Shown here piece after piece: positions 32,758-41,770 of a stretch of 64,000 nucleotides of DNA. The stretch is taken from NCBI GenBank assembly GCA_040220855.1, contig JAVJVZ010000042.1, positions 33,593 to 97,592 of the forward strand, given 5' to 3'. The stretch's first letter is position 1. Each line of letters begins with the position of its first letter. Under the pieces are notes generated by a model. It was not told the origin of the DNA. It was given only the letters and a program-made list of their open reading frames with translations, and made no database searches. Origin of the DNA: JACKNG01 sp040220855 (GTDB lineage: Bacteria > Pseudomonadota > Gammaproteobacteria > Ga0077536). The position numbers and the translations under genes were made by a program.

Positions 32758-32941
32758 GGACAGGGTCCCCCGTAGCGACGTGCGAGCATCCTACGTCCGC
32801 CCGCGCGGTGCGGCAAAGCAGAACGGCGGGGCGGTGCCGCGAATGCCGGCGCGGCGGCGGTGCGGCGACGGCGCATGATTCGAAGTCGACGGTGTCCGAC
32901 ACCCGCGGCGGGGTGTCGTGCCGGTTGCTGCGAGCCGTAGC
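32758..32941. other. Gene-free region upstream of the P450, with a first palindrome
   Basis: Apart from the P450 leader, the only structure seen is the palindrome GGTGTC/GACACC around one base at 32891-32903, the same core found in the tandem repeat that follows, and degenerate copies of repeat sequence. No coding sequence is supported. Confidence 0.5.
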
Positions 32942-33180
32942 GCCGCGGGTGTCAGACACCCGGGCGGGTGCGGCAGACGGGCGGGGACGGCGCGCGGCCA
33001 GGGGGCTGACACCGTCGGCGGCAGTGCGGCCTGGCGCCTGCACGGCACCGGTGCCGCGGGTGTCAGACACCCGGGCGGGTGCGGCAGACAGGCGGGGACG
33101 GCGCGCGGCCAGGGGTCTGACACCGTCGGCTGCAGGCGGGCCTGGCTCCAGCACGGCACCGGTGCCGAGGGTGTCGGACC
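32942..33180. repeat. Tandem 111-bp REP-like palindromic repeats
   Basis: Two tandem copies (32942-33052 and 33053-33163), about 93 % identical by eye, plus about 17 bp of a third. Each copy holds a 17-bp palindrome built on GTGTCAGACAC (32946-32962 and 33057-33073) and, further on, the inverted half CTGACACC (33006 and 33117). This palindrome-plus-inverted-half structure resembles REP/BIME elements. Because 111 is divisible by 3, long open frames run through it on both strands; they are not genes. Confidence 0.75.
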
Positions 33181-33253
33181 CCCGTCACCGTGGCTGGTGA
33201 AGACCTGCCGCAGGCCGGCGCGCACTGCGGGCGGCCGGCCGCTGCGCTGCCTG

Positions 33254-34294
33254 TTACTTGCGGAAGTGCGGCATCACGTCCTTGGCGAACATTTCCATGC
33301 TGTTGCGGATGTGATGCGGGGCGAGGCCGGACAAGGCCATGCCCATGACGAGGTGGGTGACGCGACCGCGCTTGCGGTAGTCGGCAATCATCTCGCGCAC
33401 GTCCGCTGGCGTGCCGACCATGGCCTCCTCGCCGAACACGTTGAATTCCTGCTTGCGGATGATCTCGTCGACCGACGGAATACCCTCGATGGCCTTGTCG
33501 TCGCCGGGCTTGTCGTTGGCCTCGGCGAACCACTCGGCGTACTTCGTCGCCGTGTAGTGCAGCGACTTCGCGGCGGTCTCCCACGCCTGTTCGCGGCTCG
33601 GCGCCACGTGTACCCAGCGCAGCTGCGCGGTGAAGTATTCCTGCGGGTTGCGCCCGGCCGCCTCGAGGTAGCCGTCGTACATCTCGACCAGGCTCGGCGG
33701 GCCGACGACCTGGAAGTGACAGCCCATCTTGGCTGCGCGCTCGATCGCCTTCGGCGCCAGCGCGCCGACCCAGATCGGCACGTGCGGTTTCTGCAGGCCG
33801 GGCGGTACGATGCGGATGTCCTTCAGGTAGTTGTACTTGCCCTCGTAGGAGACTGTCTCACCGGACAGCAGGCGCTGCATGACTTCGATGCCTTCGCGCA
33901 GGCGCGCGCCGCGGGTGGTGTGCTCGATGCCCTGGTCCTCGAATTCCTTGCGGCGGTAGCCGAGACCGACACCAAGATCCCAGCGGCCGCCCGAAATCTG
34001 ATCGATGGTCGCGGAATCCTCGGCGATGCGGATGGGATTCTGCAGCGGCAGCAGGATGAGGAAGGTGCCGATGCGGATACGCGAGGTGCGCGCCGCGACC
34101 GCGCCGCCGATGGTGCACAGGGATGGCGAGTAGCCGTCGTCGACGAAGTGGTGCTCGGTCAGCCAGGCATTGTCGTAGCCCATCGCTTCGGACTCGGCGA
34201 TGAGGTCCAGGTGGGTGCGGTAGAGGTCGCTCCACTCGACACGGTTGAACTCGGGGTTGCGAAACGGCCACAGCAGGCCAAAGCGTAGGTTCAT
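33254..34294 (-). CDS. LLM-class flavin-dependent oxidoreductase
   Basis: A 346-residue luciferase-like TIM barrel with 'NAWLTEHHFVDDGYSPS' after beta-2, 'GTFLILLPLQNP' and 'DLGVGLGYRRKEF', typical of alkanal-monooxygenase/limonene-type enzymes. Reduced FMN or F420 is the expected cofactor; substrate unknown. GGAGGAGGA lies just before the ATG. It is the third gene of this superfamily in the window and is divergent from the aminotransferase. Its frame ends just beyond the REP-like repeat. Confidence 0.86.
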   Translation of the reverse strand: MNLRFGLLWPFRNPEFNRVEWSDLYRTHLDLIAESEAMGYDNAWLTEHHFVDDGYSPSLCTIGGAVAARTSRIRIGTFLILLPLQNPIRIAEDSATIDQISGGRWDLGVGLGYRRKEFEDQGIEHTTRGARLREGIEVMQRLLSGETVSYEGKYNYLKDIRIVPPGLQKPHVPIWVGALAPKAIERAAKMGCHFQVVGPPSLVEMYDGYLEAAGRNPQEYFTAQLRWVHVAPSREQAWETAAKSLHYTATKYAEWFAEANDKPGDDKAIEGIPSVDEIIRKQEFNVFGEEAMVGTPADVREMIADYRKRGRVTHLVMGMALSGLAPHHIRNSMEMFAKDVMPHFRK

Positions 34295-34452
34295 CGGTTC
34301 CTCCTCCTCGCGACATGGGTGGGCGCTGCCGGCCGGCCGCGCCCGGGAACCGGCGAAGTTACACGGGCCGCGCGGCTGCCGGCAAGGCGGGCTTGAGGGC
34401 GCAAGCGGAAACGTGAACCATACTCGTACACACGTCCCGCGCAGGAGTCGCC

Positions 34453-35799
34453 ATGCAGCAGCCGGCCCACCCGATCAGTGTCGACCCCGACGAACTCGAT
34501 CTCGACGCCCTGTGGCTGCCGTTCACCCACAACCGGCTGTTCAGGAAACAGCCACGGCTGGTCGAGCGTGCCGAGGGCATGTACTACCACACGCCGCACG
34601 GACGACGCCTGCTCGACGGCCTCTCGGGACTGTGGTGCTGCAATGCGGGGCACCGCCATCCCGCCATCGTCGAAGCAGTCCGGGCACAGCTCGACGAGCT
34701 CGACTACGCGGTCGCCTTCCAGGTCGGCCATCCCAAGGCCTTCGCGCTGGCGAGCCGCCTCGCCGCCGTGGCGCCCGGCCCGCTCAACCACGTGTTCTTC
34801 GCCAATTCCGGCTCGGAGGCATGCGACACCGCGCTCAAGATCGCACTCGCCTGGCACAAGGCGCGCGGCGAGGGTGGGCGCTATCGCCTGATCGGGCGCG
34901 AGAAGGGTTACCACGGCGTCGGTTTCGGTGGCATCTCGGTCGGTGGTATCGCGCCCAACCGCAAGGCCTTCGCGGGCGCGCTGCTGCCGGGCGTCGATCA
35001 CCTGCGGCACACCATCGACCATGCGCACATGGCGTTCTCGCGCGGCCAGCCGGCGTGGGGTGCGCACCTTGCCGACGACCTCGAGCGCCTCGTCGCGTTG
35101 CACGACGCCTCCACCATCGCCGCGGTCATCGTCGAGCCGATGCAGGGCTCGGCCGGCGTCATCGTGCCACCGCTGGGCTATCTCGAACGGCTGCGCGAGA
35201 TCTGCACTGCGCACGGCATCCTGCTCGTCTTCGACGAGGTCATCACGGCGTTCGGTCGCCTCGGCGAGTGGTTCGGGGCCGGGCGTCTCGGCGTCACGCC
35301 GGACATCATGACCTTCGCCAAGGGTGTCACCAACGGCCTCGTGCCGCTCGGTGGCGTGATCGTCTCCGATAGCGTGCACGACGCCTTCATGCAGGGGCCG
35401 GAGGAGCTGCTGGAGCTGTTCCACGGCTACACCTATTCCGGCCACCCGCTGGCCTGCGCAGCGGGCCTCGCCACGCTCGATGTCTATGAGGACGAAGCCC
35501 TGTTCGCGCGCGCCCAGGGGCTCGAGGCCGTGCTCGAGCGCACCGTACACTCGCTCGCCGGCGAGCCCAACGTCATCGATATCCGCAATTTCGGTCTCGC
35601 CGCGGCGGTCGAGCTCGCACCACGCGCCGGCGCCCCCGGCGCACGCGGCATGGCCGTATTCCAGCACTGCTACGAGCACGGTGTCATGTTGCGATGCACG
35701 GGCGACACCATCGCGCTCGGTCCCGCCTGTGTCGCCAAGCCGGGCGAGATCGAGGCCATGATCGAAGCCCTGCGCGACGCCCTTCGCGCCGTCGCCTGA
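34453..35799 (+). CDS. Class III aminotransferase, omega-amino acid:pyruvate type
   Basis: A 448-residue fold-type I PLP enzyme: Asp261 (VFDEVITAFGR) pairs with the pyridine N, and Lys290 (TFAKGVTNG) forms the Schiff base. The N-terminal 'WLPFTHNRLFRKQPR' and 'FANSGSEA' match beta-alanine:pyruvate transaminases. It transfers an amino group from a terminal amine to a keto acid in the cytosol. CAGGAGT precedes the ATG. No catabolic partner gene is adjacent. The preceding luciferase-like gene is divergent, so they may share a regulatory region. Confidence 0.9.
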   Translation: MQQPAHPISVDPDELDLDALWLPFTHNRLFRKQPRLVERAEGMYYHTPHGRRLLDGLSGLWCCNAGHRHPAIVEAVRAQLDELDYAVAFQVGHPKAFALASRLAAVAPGPLNHVFFANSGSEACDTALKIALAWHKARGEGGRYRLIGREKGYHGVGFGGISVGGIAPNRKAFAGALLPGVDHLRHTIDHAHMAFSRGQPAWGAHLADDLERLVALHDASTIAAVIVEPMQGSAGVIVPPLGYLERLREICTAHGILLVFDEVITAFGRLGEWFGAGRLGVTPDIMTFAKGVTNGLVPLGGVIVSDSVHDAFMQGPEELLELFHGYTYSGHPLACAAGLATLDVYEDEALFARAQGLEAVLERTVHSLAGEPNVIDIRNFGLAAAVELAPRAGAPGARGMAVFQHCYEHGVMLRCTGDTIALGPACVAKPGEIEAMIEALRDALRAVA

Positions 35800-35874
35800 G
35801 TGCGTCGCGCACGCGTGCCCCGTCGACCGGCTGGCGTCGTCGCGCCGGCAGCTTGTCACACGGCTGTCGCTCGC

Positions 35875-35910
35875 CGAACATATCGTGCATCGACGATTGA
35901 CGATTAACGG
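35875..35910. promoter_or_regulatory. Candidate ArsR operator
   Basis: Between the aminotransferase and arsR, a direct repeat GACGATT, GACGATT and a dyad with ATCGT/ACGAT arms lie about 15-45 bp before the arsR start, where ArsR/SmtB repressors usually bind. No consensus match can be claimed. Confidence 0.35.
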
Positions 35911-35920
35911 ATCGAACACC

Positions 35921-36277
35921 ATGGCCGCATGCTGTCCTCCCCCGCACGGCGCCGCCGCCTCGCCGAGCCTCGATGACGCCCGCCTCGCGCAGCTCGCCAA
36001 GGCGCTCGCCCACCCGGCGCGCGTGCACATCATACGCGTGCTGCTCGAACGCCGGAGCTGCATCGGCTGCGATCTCGTCGACGAGGTCGGCCTCGCGCAA
36101 TCGACCGTGTCCGAGCACCTGCGCATCCTCAAGGAGGCCGGCGTGATCACTGGGGCCATCACGCACCCGCGCATCTGCTATTCGCTGGTGCCGTCGGCAC
36201 TCGCGCCGCTGGCCGGTTTGCTCACGTCGGTGCTCGCACAGGATGCCGCCGGCGTGTGGCCGGCGCTGGAGGTCTGA
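35921..36277 (+). CDS. arsR: ArsR/SmtB family metalloregulator
   Basis: A 118-residue winged-helix repressor. Cys4/Cys5 at the N-terminus and Cys47/Cys50 (in SCIGCDL, near the DNA-recognition helix start) could coordinate As(III) or Sb(III) as in arsenic sensors. The recognition helix is 'QSTVSEHLRILKEAG'. The start is at 35921; the frame opens at 35885. It ends 3 bp before the ACR3 gene, so the pair is one operon, with ArsR repressing it and responding to arsenite. Confidence 0.86.
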   Translation: MAACCPPPHGAAASPSLDDARLAQLAKALAHPARVHIIRVLLERRSCIGCDLVDEVGLAQSTVSEHLRILKEAGVITGAITHPRICYSLVPSALAPLAGLLTSVLAQDAAGVWPALEV

Positions 36278-36280
36278 GCG

Positions 36281-37336
36281 ATGTCGCTGTTCGAACGCTA
36301 TCTCTCGGTGTGGGTGCTGCTGTGCATCCTCGCCGGTCTCGCTCTCGGCCATCTGTTCCCGGCGCTCTTCGCGCTGCTCGCCGGGTTGGAGGTGGCCTCG
36401 GTCAACCTGCTCGTCGCGGTGCTCATCTGGGCCATGGTCTACCCGATGATGGTCGCGGTCGATTTCGCCAGCCTGCGCGAGGTGGGACGGCGGCCACGCG
36501 GTCTCGTCATCACGTTGACGGTCAACTGGCTGATCAAGCCGTTCACCATGGCGGCCCTCGGCGTGCTCTTCTTCGAGCACCTCTTCGCCGGACTGATCGA
36601 CCCGGCCCAGGCCGGCCAGTACATCGCCGGCCTCATCCTCCTCGGTGCCGCGCCGTGCACGGCGATGGTCTTCGTGTGGTCTCAGCTGACCCGCGGCGAC
36701 CCGAACTACACGCTCGTGCAGGTGTCGGTCAACGACCTCATCATGGTGATCGCTTTCGCGCCCATCGTCGGCTTCCTCCTCGGGGTGACGGATCTCGTGG
36801 TGCCGTGGGAGACGCTGCTGCTGTCGGTCGGTCTCTACGTGGTGATTCCGCTCGCGGCCGGCGCGTGGACGCGCGCGCGCCTCGTGCGTCGCGGTGGCGA
36901 GGACGCGGTCGCCCGCTTCACCGGCCGCGTCAAGCCGTTCTCGATCCTCGGCCTGCTCGCCACCGTGGTGCTGCTGTTCGGCTTCCAGGGCGAGGTCATC
37001 CTGGCGCGGCCACTGCTCATCGCGCTCATCGCCGCACCGCTGCTGGTGCAGTCCTACGGCATCTTCGCACTCGCCTACGCGGCGGCCTGGGCCTGGCGCG
37101 TACCGCACGCGGTGGCCGCGCCCTGCGCGCTCATCGGCACTTCGAACTTCTTCGAACTCGCCGTCGCCGTCGCCATCGGCCTGTTCGGCCTCGATTCCGG
37201 CGCTGCGCTGGTGACCGTGGTCGGCGTGCTGGTCGAGGTGCCGGTGATGCTCTCGCTGGTGGCGGTGGCGAATCGGACGCGGGGGTGGTTCGTGCATGCC
37301 TCGGATGCATCGGCCGCGGGGACCGTCGCGCGCTAA
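36281..37336 (+). CDS. acr3: ACR3 family arsenite efflux transporter
   Basis: A 351-residue inner-membrane protein with about 10 hydrophobic helices. The segment 'LLGAAPCTAMVFVWSQL' contains the conserved Cys of ACR3 (APCTAMV) required for As(OH)3 transport; the family exports arsenite by proton exchange. The gene starts 3 bp after arsR. No arsC reductase or arsH is visible, so the operon handles arsenite (or antimonite) alone unless other genes lie elsewhere. Confidence 0.9.
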   Translation: MSLFERYLSVWVLLCILAGLALGHLFPALFALLAGLEVASVNLLVAVLIWAMVYPMMVAVDFASLREVGRRPRGLVITLTVNWLIKPFTMAALGVLFFEHLFAGLIDPAQAGQYIAGLILLGAAPCTAMVFVWSQLTRGDPNYTLVQVSVNDLIMVIAFAPIVGFLLGVTDLVVPWETLLLSVGLYVVIPLAAGAWTRARLVRRGGEDAVARFTGRVKPFSILGLLATVVLLFGFQGEVILARPLLIALIAAPLLVQSYGIFALAYAAAWAWRVPHAVAAPCALIGTSNFFELAVAVAIGLFGLDSGAALVTVVGVLVEVPVMLSLVAVANRTRGWFVHASDASAAGTVAR

Positions 37337-37478
37337 CCCGCGTCCTCGGGTGACGCGCTGCGACCTGCCATGCGCGGCCGCGGCATCTGTCATGAATTCG
37401 TCGCGGCGGTTGTGCTATACGTAGCGGGTCAGAAGGCGGCGGAACGGCCGCGCATCAGCTCCTCCTCGCCCCGAACCA

Positions 37479-38183
37479 ATGACCACCAGCGCCAGCCGAT
37501 TCCTTGTTCCCAGCACCGTTCCGCTCGCGCTGCGCATGCTGGCACCGCCCGCGATCGTACTGCTGGTGCTGGCGAGCGGTATCGCCTGGTTCACGCTGCG
37601 CGAACTCGCTGTGCCGCCCGGGGCCGCGGTTGCGCCGGCTCCGGTCGCCGCGGCGCCGGCGGAGCAGGCAACGGCCGACGCTGCTGCGGCAAGAGCGCAG
37701 GCCCCGTCGCGGCTGGCCACGAGCGCGTTGTTCGGCATCATCGCTGAACCGGCCGCCCCGCCGGCCACGGAGCCGGAAGAGGCCCCGACGACGGCGCCGG
37801 AGGAGCGTGTGCCCGACGACCTGCCGGTAGCCGCTCTTGGCGTTACCGTGCAGGGTATCGTATTCGACCCGGGCGGCCGTGCCTCGCACGCGTTACTCGA
37901 TGGTGCGGCACGCGAGCCACGCATCTACACCGCGGGTGACGAGGTCCGCAGCGGCGTGACGATACGCGCGGTAGAGGCCGAGCGCGTCGTCATCGAGCGT
38001 GACGGCAAGCTCGAGGAGCTCCCGCTCGAGGCGCTCGACCCGCGCGGCGGCGCCAGGCTCTCGCGCGCCGCAGCCGCCGCGCCGCCACGCGGCGAGCGAC
38101 CGGCGACGCCGGCATCGCCACCGTCGGCGGCGGTGATGCGCCTGCGCGACATCGCGGCCCGTAACGGCGTGACCCTCGACTGA
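37479..38183 (+). CDS. gspC: Type II secretion protein C, lacking a PDZ domain
   Basis: A 234-residue protein: one inner-membrane helix about residues 20-43, an Ala/Pro-rich linker, the 'ALFGII' motif at the start of the periplasmic part, then an HR domain ('VQGIVFDPGG', 'YTAGDEVRSGVTIRAVEAERVVIERDGKL', shown in parts). GspC couples the inner-membrane platform to the secretin. The C-terminal PDZ or coiled-coil domain of typical GspC is absent; the last 60 residues are Ala/Pro-rich. It is the first of four consecutive gsp genes; an extended -10-like TGTGCTATAC lies about 60 bp upstream. Confidence 0.78.
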   Translation: MTTSASRFLVPSTVPLALRMLAPPAIVLLVLASGIAWFTLRELAVPPGAAVAPAPVAAAPAEQATADAAAARAQAPSRLATSALFGIIAEPAAPPATEPEEAPTTAPEERVPDDLPVAALGVTVQGIVFDPGGRASHALLDGAAREPRIYTAGDEVRSGVTIRAVEAERVVIERDGKLEELPLEALDPRGGARLSRAAAAAPPRGERPATPASPPSAAVMRLRDIAARNGVTLD

Positions 38184-38239
38184 CGCTCTGTCCGGCGGCA
38201 TGCCGCCGGCCCCGACCTGGACAACCCCGCGGAGAATCG

Positions 38240-40225
38240 ATGCGCGCTCCCTCAGCACTCCACCCCGTGCTCACTGCCTGTGCCCGGGCCTGGCGTACCC
38301 CCCGTGGCCATACATTGCGCATGGTCGCGTTGTGCGCCGCGCTGCTGTGCGCGTACGCGGCCGCCGCCGCACCTGCCGGTGATACCCAGGGCATCGTCAC
38401 GCAGGGCGACGGCGAGATCACGCTCAACCTTCGCGAAGCCGACATTCGTGCCTTCATCGCCAGCGTCGCCGAGATGACGGGGCGCAATTTTGTCGTCGAT
38501 CCGCGGGTAAAGGGCAATGTGACGGTGATCTCGGCCTCGCCGACCGACGCCGATGGCCTCTACGACATCTTTCTCTCGATACTCAAGGTACATGGTTTCA
38601 CTGCCATTCCCAGCGGTGATGTGGTCAAGATCATGCCGGACGCGGTGGGCAAGCAGGAGGGGCAGGCAAGTGGCACACCACTGTTGCGCAACGATGCCCT
38701 GGTCACCGCGGTGATTCCCATCAACAACGTCAACGCCGCCGAGCTGGTCGCGGTACTGCGCCCGCTGCTACCGCAGGAGGCCCACCTCGCCGGCTTTGCC
38801 GCGAGCAATACGCTGGTGGTCGCCGATACCTCGGCTAACGTGCGACGGCTGATGGAACTCGTCGAGGAACTCGACACCCAGTCCGACGTCGGCATCGAAC
38901 TGATCGCGCTCCAGCACGCCGATGCAGAGGAACTCGTACAGATCCTGAGCGCGGTGCAGGGCCCCGATCTCGCCCGCAGCGGCCAGGCGCCCGGTACGCC
39001 GTTCGTCGCCTACCCGCGTACCAACACGCTCGTGGTGCGCCTGCCGGCGGCGGAGATGCCGCGCATCCGGCGCCTCGTCGCCGCGCTCGACGTGCCCGAC
39101 CAGGGGCCCGACGACATCGAAGTCATCACGCTGAAGTTCGCGTCCGCCGTCGATCTCGTGCCGGTGCTGCAGGGCATGCTCGGGAGCCAGGGTGCGACCG
39201 CCGCACCGGCCGCGGGCAAGGCGCGCACGGCGGGCGCCGCGGCCGGCAGCGCGATCCACGCGGACGAAGCGACCAACACCCTTATTCTCCAGGCTCCGGC
39301 CGCCGACCTGCGCCGCCTGAAGGAAGTCATCGCGCGGCTCGATGTGCGCCGCGCGCAGGTGCTCGTCGAGGGCATCATTGCGGAACTCTCCACCGATCGC
39401 GCCGACGAGCTCGGCGTGCAGTGGCAAACCCAGCAGGACACCAACGGCTGGGTCGGTGGCGCACTGTTCCCGGGGACCGAAGCCGGCGGCATCAGCGGCG
39501 TCGCTGGCGAAGATGGTGGCATCAACCTGGCCCAGGGACTGAGCTTCGGTTATCTGCGCGGGGCCGGCGACATCCGCGTACTGCTGCGTGCGCTCAGCAA
39601 CGACCGCTACACCAACGTGCTTTCTACCCCGACACTGATGACGCTCGATAATGCCGAGGCCGAGATCGTGGTCGGTCAGAACGTGCCGTTCGTGACTGGG
39701 CAGTTCACCAACCAGGCGACCACGCCGGAGAATCCGTTCCAGACCATCAACCGCCAGGATGTCGGCGTGGTGCTGCGGGTCAAGCCGCAGATTAATTATG
39801 GCGACACGGTCACGCTCGAACTCGAGCAGGAGGTCTCCAGCGTCGATTCCTCGACCTCCGGTGCCGACCTCATCACCAACAAGCGTTCGATCAAGACCAC
39901 CGTGCTGGTCGACGACCAGGACATCGTGGTGTTGGGCGGCCTGATCGAGAACTCGCTGCGCGAGAACGAGCAGAAGATCCCACTGCTCGGCGACATTCCG
40001 CTGCTCGGCCAGCTGTTCAAGAATTCGCGCAGCGATTATACGAAGACCAATCTCATGGTATTCCTGCGCCCCTCCATCATGCGCGATCCGATCGCCAGCC
40101 GCGACGCCGCGCGGGTGCGTTACGACGCGCTGCGCGAGAAGCAGGAGGCGGCGGAGCCGCAGCGCAACGGGCTGCTCAGACGCGAGGCACCGAGGCTGCC
40201 GGCTTTCGACGGACTCTACGAATGA
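38240..40225 (+). CDS. gspD: Type II secretion secretin
   Basis: A 661-residue outer-membrane channel subunit. After a signal peptide (about 1-46) come N0 ('ITLNLREADIRAFIASVAEMTG', in parts) and N1-N3 ring domains, each with the usual 'L...L' beta-alpha pattern, then the secretin domain from about residue 370 with 'VLSTPTLMTLDNAEAEIVVGQ' and 'VGVVLRVKPQI', and the C-terminal 'LGGLIE' and 'PLLGDIPLLGQLF'. The C-terminal S-region that binds pilotin is short. GGAGA precedes the ATG. It ends at a TGA overlapping the gspE ATG (ATGA). Confidence 0.93.
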   Translation: MRAPSALHPVLTACARAWRTPRGHTLRMVALCAALLCAYAAAAAPAGDTQGIVTQGDGEITLNLREADIRAFIASVAEMTGRNFVVDPRVKGNVTVISASPTDADGLYDIFLSILKVHGFTAIPSGDVVKIMPDAVGKQEGQASGTPLLRNDALVTAVIPINNVNAAELVAVLRPLLPQEAHLAGFAASNTLVVADTSANVRRLMELVEELDTQSDVGIELIALQHADAEELVQILSAVQGPDLARSGQAPGTPFVAYPRTNTLVVRLPAAEMPRIRRLVAALDVPDQGPDDIEVITLKFASAVDLVPVLQGMLGSQGATAAPAAGKARTAGAAAGSAIHADEATNTLILQAPAADLRRLKEVIARLDVRRAQVLVEGIIAELSTDRADELGVQWQTQQDTNGWVGGALFPGTEAGGISGVAGEDGGINLAQGLSFGYLRGAGDIRVLLRALSNDRYTNVLSTPTLMTLDNAEAEIVVGQNVPFVTGQFTNQATTPENPFQTINRQDVGVVLRVKPQINYGDTVTLELEQEVSSVDSSTSGADLITNKRSIKTTVLVDDQDIVVLGGLIENSLRENEQKIPLLGDIPLLGQLFKNSRSDYTKTNLMVFLRPSIMRDPIASRDAARVRYDALREKQEAAEPQRNGLLRREAPRLPAFDGLYE

Positions 40226-41694
40226 TCAACGTGCCGTTCGCTTTCGCGCGACGACACGGCGTGTTCATCACTGCCGGCGAGGAGGGCGCCGAGACCATCG
40301 TGTTCCGCCCGGGTGCCCCGGTCACGGCGGTCGCCGAAGCGCAGCGCCTGCTCGGGCACGGCGCCGCGCTGCGTGCGCTGCGCGACGACGAGTTCGAGCA
40401 ACAGTTGCAGAGCACGTACGAGCGCGGCTCGCAGGAGAGCGGGGCAGCGATGGCGGTGTTCGACGAGGCGCTCGATCTCGCGGAGATCGCGGAGGGGCTG
40501 CGCGAGCCGGCCGATCTCCTCGAGAGTGCGGACGACGCGCCCATCATCCGCCTCATCAACGGCATCATCAGCGAGGCGATTCGCGAGAACGCTTCCGACA
40601 TCCACATCGAGCCGTTCGAGTCGCGGCTCTCGATCCGTCTGCGCGTCGATGGCGTGTTACGCCAGGTCATGGAGCCGCCGGCAGCGATCGCGGCACTGCT
40701 GGTCTCGCGCATCAAGATCATGGCCAAGCTCGACATCGCCGAGAAGCGCGTCCCGCAGGACGGCCGCATTTCGCTGCGCATCGCCAATCGCCCGGTCGAC
40801 GTGCGCGTATCCACTATCCCGTCCGGTAGCGGTGAGCGCGTGGTGCTGCGCCTGCTCGACAAGCAGGCCGGCCGTCTCGAGCTCGAGCAGATCGGCATGG
40901 ACGCGGCGACGACCAGCGCCATCGATCGGATCGTGCACCTGCCGCACGGCATCTTCCTGGTCACCGGGCCGACCGGCTCGGGCAAGACCACCACGCTCTA
41001 CGCAGCGCTATCGCGCGTCAACGATCGCAGTCGCAACATCATGACGGTGGAAGACCCGATCGAGTACTACATCGACGGTATCGCGCAGACGCAGGTCAAC
41101 ACGCGCGTCGACATGACCTTCGCCCGCGGGCTGCGCGCCATTCTGCGGCAGGATCCGGACGTGGTGATGGTCGGCGAGATTCGTGACCTGGAGACGGCCG
41201 GGATTGCCATTCAGGCGAGCCTCACCGGGCACTTGGTGCTGTCGACCCTGCACACCAACTCGGCGGTAGGCGCCATCGCGCGCCTGCGCGACATGGGTAC
41301 CGAACCGTTCCTGCTAGCCTCGAGCCTGGTCGGCGTGCTGGCTCAGCGTCTCGTGCGGCGCCTGTGCACGGCCTGCCGGCGACCGGTCGAGCCCGACGAC
41401 GCGCTCGCGCTGCGCCTCGACATGGCACCTGACACGCTGGTCGGGCGCACCGTCTACGAGGCGGTCGGTTGCGCACAGTGCATGCAGATCGGTTACCGCG
41501 GTCGCACCGCGATCTACGAGCTAGTCAGCGTCGACAACGCGCTGCGCCGGCTCATCCACGACGATGCCGGCGAGCCCGCCATCGAGGCCGCGGCGCGCCG
41601 GACCTCGCCGAGCCTGTTCCACAACGGGCGCGAGCTGGTGCTTGCCGGCGTGACCAGCGCCGAAGAACTCATTCGCGTCACCACTGCGGGCTGA
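40222..41694 (+). CDS. gspE: Type II secretion ATPase GspE
   Basis: A 490-residue AAA-type traffic ATPase. N1 and N2 domains precede the catalytic part with Walker A GPTGSGKT (249-256, Lys255), an Asp box (DPIEYY), Walker B 'DVVMVGEIRD' and a four-cysteine zinc site ('LCTACRRP' and 'GCAQCMQIG'). It drives pseudopilus assembly at the inner membrane. The ATG lies inside the gspD stop (ATGA), so translation is coupled. The gspF gene follows 76 bp later. Confidence 0.93.
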   Translation: MINVPFAFARRHGVFITAGEEGAETIVFRPGAPVTAVAEAQRLLGHGAALRALRDDEFEQQLQSTYERGSQESGAAMAVFDEALDLAEIAEGLREPADLLESADDAPIIRLINGIISEAIRENASDIHIEPFESRLSIRLRVDGVLRQVMEPPAAIAALLVSRIKIMAKLDIAEKRVPQDGRISLRIANRPVDVRVSTIPSGSGERVVLRLLDKQAGRLELEQIGMDAATTSAIDRIVHLPHGIFLVTGPTGSGKTTTLYAALSRVNDRSRNIMTVEDPIEYYIDGIAQTQVNTRVDMTFARGLRAILRQDPDVVMVGEIRDLETAGIAIQASLTGHLVLSTLHTNSAVGAIARLRDMGTEPFLLASSLVGVLAQRLVRRLCTACRRPVEPDDALALRLDMAPDTLVGRTVYEAVGCAQCMQIGYRGRTAIYELVSVDNALRRLIHDDAGEPAIEAAARRTSPSLFHNGRELVLAGVTSAEELIRVTTAG

Positions 41695-41770
41695 GGGCGC
41701 GCGCGATGACACTGCGACAACGGGACTTTCCCACGCACCCGGAGCAGGCGCCGCCACGGCGCTGAGTACG

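Noticed and set aside
32918..34288. Long + strand frame through the 111-bp repeats
   Set aside because: The repeat period is a multiple of 3, so all frames stay open through it; the rest is antisense to the luciferase-like gene.
41706..41765. 19-codon ORF between gspE and gspF
   Set aside because: No ribosome-binding site and no similarity; too short to support.
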